A stretch of 5,072 nt of DNA, taken from NCBI GenBank assembly GCA_900539645.1, contig UQCY01000138.1:1-5072 (forward strand), read 5' to 3'. Shown piece by piece: positions 1 through 5,072 of this stretch; the stretch's first letter is position 1; each line of letters opens with the position of its first letter. The notes below the pieces were generated by a model. It ran no database searches, was not told where the DNA came from, and saw only the letters and a list, made by a program, of their open reading frames with translations. Both the position numbers and the translations under genes were made by a program. This stretch comes from an uncultured Clostridium sp. (GTDB taxonomy: Bacteria; Bacillota; Clostridia; Peptostreptococcales; Peptostreptococcaceae).

Positions 1-1729
1 TAGTTACAAAGCTTACATAATCTGTAGCTCTGTTCACAGCATGATATACCTTGTTTATATCTCCTGCAAAGTCATTTACCTGATAATCCTGACTAATGTC
101 TGCTATCTTCTGATTATAAAGCATTTCTAATTCACATATTATAACAGCCTTAAACTCTAAGCTCTTTACAGTATATATATTTGATATTGTTACACCATTT
201 TTTCTACTCAGACTTGTAAGATTTTCATCAGACACTATAACCTCTATTCCAGCATCGTCTAACGCTTTTTTAATCATATACTGGAAGTAGATTGTTTTTC
301 CATTTTTCAATCTCTTTTTATTGAACGGATATATTATAGCTATATCAGAATAATCCAAACCTTTTTTATTTACAAAGTACTCTATTTCCCAAATAACTGA
401 GCTTATCTGGTCATCTAAGTCGCTCACCTTGATAAGTGCTACCTGATTCTTTCCAAGCTCTCTAACTGGCTCTGATTCCAAGAATACATTTCTCTTAATA
501 TCCGGTCTTATCTCCTTATAATAATTATCCGTATTCTGTCCAAGCTTATTAGAAAAATCTACAAGACTTCCTGTCTGTCTATAATTTTTCTTTAAATCTA
601 CAATTTTATCTATATGTATATTTTCGTATTTATTTTTGAATATATTCATATTATTTGTAAGATTTGTAGCTTTACAGTTAAATATATTGAAAATATGTTT
701 TGTTTTGTATAAGAATTCTTCTAAGAATTTTATCTGATCTTCGCTGAAGTTTTCAGCCTCGTCTATAAAAATACCTTTAAACATTCTTTTATTTTTTATA
801 ACATTTTTTGCCTGTTTTATCAGATTTTCAAATGTTTTTTCGTAATCTTTTTTTAGCATTCCATAATCAAATACTAGATTATACATTCTAGCTAACTTAA
901 ATACAAATGAGCTAAATGTATGAACTTCTAGATTTGATACATCATTGCAAAGTACCTCTAGTTTCTCTCTTAAGTCACTACTAGACTGTTTATTTTCCGT
1001 TATTATAAGGAATTTATGGTGTGGGTATATCTTTGATAGCTTTATAGCTCTACTAAGCATTAGAGCCGTTTTTCCTGTCCCTGACGCACCATTGTAAAGA
1101 GTTGTTCCATAATGTATTGAATCAGCCTCTACAATCTGGCTATTTTCCATAACAGCTGCTGTATACTCATATTCATTACTAAAGAAAGAAATCTTTTTAA
1201 AATCCTTATTGAGATGCAGTTTGCTATCTAAAATGTAATATTCAGAGCAAACATCAAATAGGAATAAGTTTAAAATTATCTCATCATTTTCGTCCTTCAT
1301 ATAATCATCTAAAGATTTTTCATCGTTCATAAGCGCTTCAAATCCTTCTTTGTCGATTATATTATTCTTTACAAAGTCACCGTACTCATATACATCGTCT
1401 ATGCTTACATAAGGCATTACAAACATATAGTCGTATGATATCTGATTGTGATTTTGCTGCATTTTTATTTTTAATAAGTCGTATTCTTCGCTCATTATCT
1501 CTAAAAGTTCTTCATCCAATATAGAGAATAACTCATCAGTAGTATTCATAAACTTAAGAAATAAAACTTTATTATCTTTTATGTAAAGCATGTCAGTATT
1601 TACACCTTTAAAAGGTATAACTTTAGGAATTATTTTTCCCTCGTTTTTTATCTTTTCATAAAATGTTTTTTCTATTTCTTTAAGCTTCAGGGCCTCTAAT
1701 TGCGAATTAATATTTTCGTAATAGTTCAT
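1..1729 (-). CDS. Superfamily 1 (UvrD/Rep-like) helicase, 3' end cut by window edge
   Basis: The frame is open from ATG at 1727-1729 to the window edge, giving 576 codons without a stop. Visible helicase motifs: Walker A GASGTGKT at residues 214-221 (K220); a motif Ia-like stretch FLIITENK at 240-247; Walker B FIDEAE at 321-326 (D323, E324); motif IV-like KKNYRQT at 380-386 (R384); motif V-like KSLEFKAVII at 522-531; and motif VI-like YHAVNRATDYVSF at 562-574 (R567). The order and spacing fit an SF1 ATPase with a UvrD_C_2-type C-terminal end. Motif VI is already present, so probably only a short tail is missing. Residues 1 to about 180 lack helicase motifs and may be a worn NERD-like domain (inference). 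The GDxxQ of motif III is not seen between Walker B and R384. The start is supported by a strong Shine-Dalgarno five bases upstream. The gene follows the rny terminator and so is probably transcribed separately. The exact substrate and role are unknown; the helicase fold is confident, but activity is not. Confidence 0.9.
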   Translation of the reverse strand, partial: MNYYENINSQLEALKLKEIEKTFYEKIKNEGKIIPKVIPFKGVNTDMLYIKDNKVLFLKFMNTTDELFSILDEELLEIMSEEYDLLKIKMQQNHNQISYDYMFVMPYVSIDDVYEYGDFVKNNIIDKEGFEALMNDEKSLDDYMKDENDEIILNLFLFDVCSEYYILDSKLHLNKDFKKISFFSNEYEYTAAVMENSQIVEADSIHYGTTLYNGASGTGKTALMLSRAIKLSKIYPHHKFLIITENKQSSSDLREKLEVLCNDVSNLEVHTFSSFVFKLARMYNLVFDYGMLKKDYEKTFENLIKQAKNVIKNKRMFKGIFIDEAENFSEDQIKFLEEFLYKTKHIFNIFNCKATNLTNNMNIFKNKYENIHIDKIVDLKKNYRQTGSLVDFSNKLGQNTDNYYKEIRPDIKRNVFLESEPVRELGKNQVALIKVSDLDDQISSVIWEIEYFVNKKGLDYSDIAIIYPFNKKRLKNGKTIYFQYMIKKALDDAGIEVIVSDENLTSLSRKNGVTISNIYTVKSLEFKAVIICELEMLYNQKIADISQDYQVNDFAGDINKVYHAVNRATDYVSFVT

Positions 1730-1734
1730 TAAAT

Positions 1735-1744
1735 CTCCCCCCTT
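1735..1744 (-). promoter_or_regulatory. Ribosome binding site of the helicase gene
   Basis: The minus strand reads AAGGGGGGAG, then ATTTA, then ATG. The purine-rich block lies five bases from the start codon and fixes the helicase start at 1729. Confidence 0.8.
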
Positions 1745-1753
1745 ATATTCTCT

Positions 1754-1759
1754 ATTATA
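1754..1759 (-). promoter_or_regulatory. Possible -10 element for the helicase gene
   Basis: A perfect TATAAT lies between the rny terminator and the helicase ribosome site. It would start transcription near 1747 and leave a very short leader of about 18 bases. No convincing -35 lies 16-18 bases upstream (17 bases back reads ATAGAG), and there is no TGn extended -10. The surroundings are very AT-rich, so a chance match is possible. Some promoter is expected here because a strong terminator lies just upstream. Confidence 0.3.
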
Positions 1760-1821
1760 TATTTAAACATATGTATCTCTATTCCCTTTTTTTATAGCTA
1801 TTAAATTTATATTTTATACAT

Positions 1822-1851
1822 AAAAAGCTATCTCATACGAGATAGCTTTTT
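1822..1851 (-). terminator. Rho-independent terminator of rny
   Basis: An inverted repeat has a GC-containing core GCTATCTC/GAGATAGC extended by five A-T pairs, with a four-base loop at 1835-1838. Read on the minus strand it begins seven bases after the rny stop codon and ends in a run of five T. The A/T flanks make it symmetrical, so it could also stop plus-strand transcription, but no plus-strand gene is seen. Confidence 0.92.
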
Positions 1852-1857
1852 AATTCA

Positions 1858-3399
1858 TTATTTTGCATATTCTATTGCTCTAGTTTCTCTTATTATGCTT
1901 ACTTTTATCTGGCCTGGATATTCAAGTCCTTCTTCTATCTTCTTAGTCATATCCCTAGCTAATAGATGTAATTCTTCATCGCTAACTTCTTCTGGTTTTA
2001 CCATTATTCTTATTTCTCTACCAGCCTGTATTGCAAATGATTTTTCTACACCTTCATAAGAATTGGCTATCTCTTCAAGTTTTTCAAGTCTCTTAATGTA
2101 TGCTTCTAGAGTTTCACGTCTAGCACCAGGTCTAGCTGCTGATATAGCATCTGCAGCTGTAACTAATACAGCTTCTATAGTCTGTGGTTCGTAATCTCCG
2201 TGGTGAGTTGACATAGCATGTATAACTTCTTTAGATTCTTTGTATCTTCTTAATAAGTCCATACCTATTTCAACATGAGTACCTTCCATTTCATGGTCAA
2301 CAGATTTACCTATGTCATGAAGAAGACCGGCTCTCTTAGCTAATTTAACGTCTACACCTAATTCAGATGCCATTATACCAGCTATATGAGCAACTTCTAT
2401 AGAATGTTTAAGAACATTCTGGCCATAACTAGTTCTGTAGTTTAATCTACCAAGAAGTTTTATAAGTTCTGGATGAAGTCCATGTACACCTGTTTCAAAT
2501 GCTGCCTGTTCTCCATATTCTTTTATTATATTATCAACTTCTTTTCTAGCTTTTTCTACCATTTCTTCTATTCTTGCTGGATGTATTCTACCATCTGCTA
2601 TAAGTTTTTCAAGAGCTATTCTAGCTATTTCTCTTCTTATAGGGTCAAATCCAGAAAGTATAACTGCTTCAGGAGTATCATCTATTATTAGATCTATTCC
2701 TGTTAATGTTTCAAGTGTTCTTATGTTTCTACCTTCTCTACCGATTATTCTTCCTTTCATTTCGTCATTTGGAAGATTTACAACTGTAACAGTTGTTTCG
2801 GCAACGTGATCTGCTGCACATTTCTGTATAGCATATCCTATTATTTCTCTTGCTTTCTTTTCTGCTTCGTCTTTTGCCTGAGATTCTACTTCTTTTATCA
2901 TTATAGACATCTCACGTCTAACATCTCTTTCAGCATTTGTAAGTATGATTTCTTTAGCCTTTTCTGAGCTTATTCCTGAAATACTTTCAAGTTTTTCAAG
3001 CTGTTTGTGCTTTATAATTTCTACTTCTTCCTCTTTTTTGTCTAATGCTTTTACTTTGTCTCTAAGATTTGCTTCTTTTGACTCAAGTTCAGATGTTTTT
3101 TTATCAAGGTTTTCTTCTTTCTGTAAAACTCTTCTTTCGTACTTCTGTACTTCATTTCTTCTTTCTCTGTTTTCTTTTTCTGCTTCTGTACGCAATTTGT
3201 GAATTTCTTCTTTAGCTTCTAATAGTTTTTCTTTTCTTACTGTTTCAGTATCATGGTTTGCTTTATCTATAATTTCTTTAGCTCTAGTTTCGGCCTGACC
3301 TACTTTAGCTTCAGATATATTTCTTCTAACAAAATAACCTACTATTATTCCGACTATTGCGCAACCTAACGCCACTAATATCTTATCTATGACATCCAC
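1858..3399 (-). CDS. rny: Ribonuclease Y (membrane-anchored endoribonuclease)
   Basis: RNase Y is the endonuclease that initiates mRNA decay in many Firmicutes, acting at the inner face of the membrane with other degradation proteins (family knowledge). The 513-residue protein is slightly shorter than the roughly 520-residue Bacillus form and aligns with it from end to end. Domains in order: a membrane anchor at about residues 5-24 followed by an arginine pair; a long charged coiled coil at about 28-190; a KH RNA-binding domain with GREG at 220-223; an HD domain with H332, H361-D362 (LLHDIGK), H399-H400-G-D and D417; and a conserved C-terminal region ending in RAIEYAK. All metal-binding HD residues I can recognise are present, so it should be active. 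The annotated start is GTG at 3397-3399, which gives the same distance to the membrane segment as the Bacillus protein. However, the Shine-Dalgarno overlaps this codon, so the exact start is doubtful. Promoter, leader and terminator all look private to this gene. Confidence 0.98.
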   Translation of the reverse strand: MDVIDKILVALGCAIVGIIVGYFVRRNISEAKVGQAETRAKEIIDKANHDTETVRKEKLLEAKEEIHKLRTEAEKENRERRNEVQKYERRVLQKEENLDKKTSELESKEANLRDKVKALDKKEEEVEIIKHKQLEKLESISGISSEKAKEIILTNAERDVRREMSIMIKEVESQAKDEAEKKAREIIGYAIQKCAADHVAETTVTVVNLPNDEMKGRIIGREGRNIRTLETLTGIDLIIDDTPEAVILSGFDPIRREIARIALEKLIADGRIHPARIEEMVEKARKEVDNIIKEYGEQAAFETGVHGLHPELIKLLGRLNYRTSYGQNVLKHSIEVAHIAGIMASELGVDVKLAKRAGLLHDIGKSVDHEMEGTHVEIGMDLLRRYKESKEVIHAMSTHHGDYEPQTIEAVLVTAADAISAARPGARRETLEAYIKRLEKLEEIANSYEGVEKSFAIQAGREIRIMVKPEEVSDEELHLLARDMTKKIEEGLEYPGQIKVSIIRETRAIEYAK

Positions 3400-3404
3400 C
3401 TCCT
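3399..3404 (-). promoter_or_regulatory. Shine-Dalgarno of rny, overlapping the GTG start
   Basis: A perfect AGGAGG occupies these bases, and its last G is also the first base of the GTG start. Normal spacing is about 5-9 bases. The ATA codon 4 of the same frame (3388-3390) would be eight bases away. An out-of-frame ATG (3393-3395) is three bases away and leads only to ATG-TCA-TAG. This site therefore does not cleanly decide the start. Confidence 0.7.
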
Positions 3405-3406
3405 CT

Positions 3407-3493
3407 TTAGTATTCAGAACTACCGTAAAAAACAGTAGTTTTCAGGATTCCTCCCTTAATTTTTTCATTTTCCATTTTCATATTAACTCTCAT
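3407..3493 (-). CDS. Possible small leader ORF upstream of rny (24-28 aa)
   Basis: An open frame runs from ATG at 3491-3493 (28 residues) or from the in-frame ATG at 3479-3481 (24 residues) to TAA at 3407-3409. The stop is seven bases before the rny GTG, and the rny Shine-Dalgarno lies in that gap. The peptide begins [15 protein letters not shown] and ends [10 protein letters not shown]. It is hydrophilic, with no signal or membrane segment, and I do not recognise it. Only a weak GAGAG precedes the second ATG. A much stronger AAGGGAGG lies inside the frame (3450-3457), six bases before an in-frame CTG. The frame could be chance in AT-rich DNA. Its closeness to the rny start is the only reason to list it, since translation ending here could influence rny initiation. 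Confidence 0.2.
   Translation of the reverse strand: MRVNMKMENEKIKGGILKTTVFYGSSEY
3418..3440 (-). promoter_or_regulatory. Stem-loop in the rny leader
   Basis: The arms AACTACTGT and ACGGTAGTT form nine consecutive pairs, one of them G-U, around a five-base T loop. The structure ends 13 bases before the rny Shine-Dalgarno. No T-run follows, so it is not a terminator. It could affect ribosome access, transcript stability, or cleavage by RNase Y itself. That role is inference. Confidence 0.5.
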
Positions 3494-3571
3494 ATTCTAG
3501 TATCTTAAACTTTTTAAAGAATCTATTATTTTATTGGATATAGTTAAGTTTGGATAAAATACCCTCTTTTA

Positions 3572-3600
3572 ATTTTATAATGTTTTCATAAGCATGTCAA
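3572..3600 (-). promoter_or_regulatory. Sigma-A-type promoter of rny
   Basis: A perfect -35 TTGACA (3595-3600) is separated by exactly 17 bases from -10 TAAAAT (3572-3577; five of six consensus bases). Transcription would start near 3565, giving a leader of about 165 bases before rny. It lies downstream of the recA terminator, so rny has its own transcription unit. Confidence 0.8.
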
Positions 3601-3685
3601 GATTGTGTGATTAGAATACATTCAATATATTCACTATTTTTTCACAAAATTTTCAATTATTTTTTCTTACATACAAATTTATACC
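3601..3685. other. AT-rich spacer between recA terminator and rny promoter
   Basis: No gene or RNA family is visible here. The only structure is a short inverted repeat GAAT-AC-ATTC (3614-3623), with another TATTC a few bases on. It lies 13 bases upstream of the rny -35, where an activator or repressor could bind, but it is short enough to be chance. Confidence 0.4.
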
Positions 3686-3714
3686 AAAAAAAGAGAGCTA
3701 TTAAACAGCTCTCT
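3686..3714 (-). terminator. Rho-independent terminator of recA
   Basis: The minus strand reads AGAGAGCT, loop GTTTAAT, AGCTCTCT, followed by a run of T (T-tract at 3686-3692, partly in the stem). The hairpin begins 24 bases after the recA stop codon. The eight-pair stem plus T-tract is typical of an intrinsic terminator, so read-through into rny should be limited. Confidence 0.93.
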
Positions 3715-3738
3715 CGTATATTTTTGACTTAATTTTTA

Positions 3739-4824
3739 TTATTTTGCAGGATTTTCTTCTTTAACTGCTTTTGTATCTTTTTTAGCATCAGCTTTTACTT
3801 CTTCCACTTCATCGTCTTCTGGAGAAGTTCCATCTAAATGATAATAATGTCTTACCTTAGCTTCTATTTCGTTAGTTAAATCCATATTGTCTTCAAGGAA
3901 TTTTTTAACATTTTCTCTACCCTGACCTAGTTTAACATCTTGGTAGTTGTACCAAGAACCAGATTTTTTAACTACATCTATATCAGCTGCTATATCTAGT
4001 AAGTCACCTATTTTAGATATACCCTGTCCATACATTATATCGAATTCTGCCTGTTTGAATGGTGGCGCAACTTTATTTTTAACAACTTTTACTCTTGTTC
4101 TACTTCCTAAAACTTTATCTCCCTGTTTTATAGTGTCTATTTTTCTAACATCTAATCTTACAGAAGAGTAGAATTTAAGTGCACGTCCACCAGTAGTTGT
4201 TTCTGGGTTACCGAACATTATACCAACTTTTTCTCTTAACTGGTTGATGAATATTGCAACACAGTTTGATTTTTTTATTGAACCTGTTAATTTTCTTAAA
4301 GCCTGAGACATAAGTCTTGCCTGAAGACCAACATGAGAATCCCCCATATCACCTTCTATTTCGGCTTTAGGAACTAATGCAGCAACAGAGTCGACTACTA
4401 TTATGTCTATAGCACCACTTCTTATAAGAGCCTCTGCTATTTCTAGAGCCTGTTCTCCTGTGTCTGGCTGAGATATTATAAGATTTTCTACGTCTACACC
4501 TAATGCTTTAGCGTATACTGGATCTAATGCGTGTTCTGCATCTATGAATGCTGCTATTCCTCCATTTTTCTGTGCTTCTGCTACACAGTGAAGTGCAACT
4601 GTAGTTTTACCAGAAGATTCTGGTCCATATATCTCAACTATTCTTCCTTTTGGAAGACCACCTATACCGATTGCTATATCTAATCCTATAGAACCAGTAG
4701 ATATTGTATCTATTTCTAGAGAAGTAGCTTCTCCTAATCTCATTACTGAACCTTTACCAAAGTCTTTTTCTATTTTACCCAATGCTTCGTTAAGGGCTTT
4801 TAATTTTTCCTGATCTACACTCAT
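3739..4824 (-). CDS. recA: RecA recombinase
   Basis: RecA is the ATP-dependent strand-exchange protein that forms filaments on single-stranded DNA in the cytoplasm. It drives recombinational repair and triggers LexA self-cleavage in the SOS response. The 361-residue protein has the usual length. Visible parts: an N-terminal helix region at about 1-33; Walker A GPESSGKT at 67-74 (K73); catalytic glutamate E97 in FIDAEHAL; Walker B IIVVD ending at D145; DNA loop L1 at about 156-165 ([10 protein letters not shown]); DNA loop L2 at about 195-210, including GNPETTTGG; and a C-terminal domain followed by a charged tail. The tail is acidic at about 336-343, then Lys/Ala/Glu-rich to the end. A GTG lies directly before the ATG, but the ATG at 4822-4824 is preferred: it gives seven bases of spacing to the ribosome site and the usual MSVDQEK start. 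The promoter and LexA box upstream and the terminator downstream make it a single-gene SOS unit. Confidence 0.99.
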   Translation of the reverse strand: MSVDQEKLKALNEALGKIEKDFGKGSVMRLGEATSLEIDTISTGSIGLDIAIGIGGLPKGRIVEIYGPESSGKTTVALHCVAEAQKNGGIAAFIDAEHALDPVYAKALGVDVENLIISQPDTGEQALEIAEALIRSGAIDIIVVDSVAALVPKAEIEGDMGDSHVGLQARLMSQALRKLTGSIKKSNCVAIFINQLREKVGIMFGNPETTTGGRALKFYSSVRLDVRKIDTIKQGDKVLGSRTRVKVVKNKVAPPFKQAEFDIMYGQGISKIGDLLDIAADIDVVKKSGSWYNYQDVKLGQGRENVKKFLEDNMDLTNEIEAKVRHYYHLDGTSPEDDEVEEVKADAKKDTKAVKEENPAK

Positions 4825-4831
4825 CACGATT

Positions 4832-4838
4832 CTCCTCT
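4832..4838 (-). promoter_or_regulatory. Ribosome binding site of recA
   Basis: AGAGGAG lies seven bases before the ATG at 4824 but only four before the alternative GTG at 4827. This favours the ATG start. Confidence 0.85.
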
Positions 4839-4851
4839 CAATTTATATATC

Positions 4852-4863
4852 AAACATTTGTTC
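4852..4863 (-). promoter_or_regulatory. LexA (DinR-type) SOS operator of recA
   Basis: The minus strand reads GAACAAATGTTT. This fits the Gram-positive LexA consensus GAAC-RNRY-GTTY, with one half-site perfect and the other one base from GTTC. It lies between the predicted recA transcription start and the ribosome site, at about +12 to +23. LexA would therefore act there mainly by blocking the departing polymerase. recA is a core SOS gene in Firmicutes, which supports the call. lexA itself is not in the window. Confidence 0.85.
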
Positions 4864-4881
4864 TATCTTTTTCATATACTT

Positions 4882-4910
4882 ATTATATCGTATAAAAACA
4901 CACTCGTCAA
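4882..4910 (-). promoter_or_regulatory. Sigma-A promoter of recA
   Basis: The -35 TTGACG (4905-4910; five of six consensus bases) and a perfect -10 TATAAT (4882-4887) are separated by exactly 17 bases. Transcription should start near 4875. A- and T-tracts at about 4926-4943 lie upstream of the -35 and could act as an UP element. The rest of the 4911-5020 spacer is plain AT-rich DNA with no gene seen. Confidence 0.9.
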
Positions 4911-5020
4911 TAAATAAGATTCGTTAAAAAATTTTTATTTTTAAAACGATACAAAATATATAAATTCTCCTTCTATTTTATTTATTGACATATAAATTAA
5001 AATTTAAACAAAATTTTTAT

Positions 5021-5069
5021 AAAAAAATACTGCCATAGAACACCTTTAAAAGGTGTTCTTATGACAGTA
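5021..5069 (-). terminator. Rho-independent terminator of a gene upstream of recA (outside window)
   Basis: A long imperfect hairpin has an inner stem AGAACACC/GGTGTTCT (5037-5044 with 5052-5059). It continues through CAT/ATG after a one-base bulge, and through TACTG/CAGTA (5028-5032 with 5065-5069) after a single mismatch. On the minus strand it is followed by seven T (5021-5027). This ends a minus-strand transcript entering from the right and insulates the recA promoter. The gene it serves cannot be seen. Confidence 0.88.
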
Positions 5070-5072
5070 CCT

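Noticed and set aside
2473..3202. Two plus-strand open frames opposite rny (2473-2691 and 2945-3202).
   Set aside because: They are antisense to a highly conserved gene. Their Ser/Phe/Cys/Tyr-rich products are what the complement of Lys/Glu-rich coding sequence gives, and neither resembles a known protein.
3493..3538. A second rny promoter using TAGAAT (3494-3499) as -10.
   Set aside because: The sequence 17 bases upstream (ATTCTT) is a poor -35, while the promoter at 3572-3600 has a perfect -35 and ideal spacing.
3400..3565. Riboswitch or T-box in the rny leader.
   Set aside because: I see no T-box sequence, no known aptamer core and no terminator or anti-terminator pair, only one hairpin without a T-run.
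3947..4171. Plus-strand open frame opposite recA.
   Set aside because: It lies wholly inside recA on the other strand, with a composition explained by recA codons and no recognisable protein family.
4825..4827. GTG immediately before the recA ATG as the start codon.
   Set aside because: It is only four bases from the ribosome site, against seven for the ATG, and the ATG gives the usual family N-terminus.
4921..4949. TCGTT...AACGA inverted repeat with A/T tracts upstream of the recA -35.
   Set aside because: Only five solid pairs enclose pure A/T tracts, which pair by composition. More likely promoter-upstream A-tracts than a specific element.
4985..4990. TTGACA on the plus strand, a possible divergent promoter.
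   Set aside because: No acceptable -10 lies 16-18 bases downstream, and no plus-strand gene follows before the window ends.
1..5072. CRISPR array, insertion sequence, tRNA, defence or toxin-antitoxin locus.
   Set aside because: No direct repeats with spacers, transposase, terminal repeats or tRNA-like fold are visible. The helicase alone does not make a defence system, and the neighbours are housekeeping genes.

Overview
The window is AT-rich DNA from a low-GC Firmicute, most likely a clostridial relative of the Peptostreptococcaceae. Three things point there: RecA and RNase Y are close to clostridial and Bacillus forms, Arg is almost always AGA and Ile mostly ATA, and a DinR-type LexA box precedes recA. 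The species call is inference. All recognisable genes lie on the minus strand, so transcription runs from high to low coordinates.

Layout in transcription order: (1) At the right edge (5021-5069) a long hairpin followed by a U-run terminates a gene lying outside the window. (2) recA (3739-4824) has a textbook vegetative promoter, a LexA operator just downstream of the predicted start of transcription, a good ribosome site and its own terminator (3686-3714). (3) rny, encoding RNase Y (1858-3399), has its own sigma-A-like promoter about 170 bases upstream. Its leader holds a 9-bp hairpin and a possible 24-28 codon reading frame that stops just before the gene. rny ends at a strong terminator (1822-1851). 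(4) A superfamily 1 (UvrD/Rep-like) helicase begins at 1729 and runs off the left edge after 576 codons.

Each gene appears to be its own transcription unit: terminators separate all three, and clear promoters precede recA and rny. recA is the DNA-damage-inducible recombinase and RNase Y is the membrane-bound mRNA decay endonuclease. The helicase is probably a nucleic-acid-dependent ATPase of unknown role. Nothing shows that the three act in one pathway.

No mobile element, CRISPR array, tRNA or rRNA is visible, and no clearly new system. The points most worth checking are the odd translation start and leader of rny, the helicase's missing motif III and degraded N-terminal domain, and a strong preference for CAG over CAA for glutamine (35 of 38 codons) despite the AT-rich sequence.
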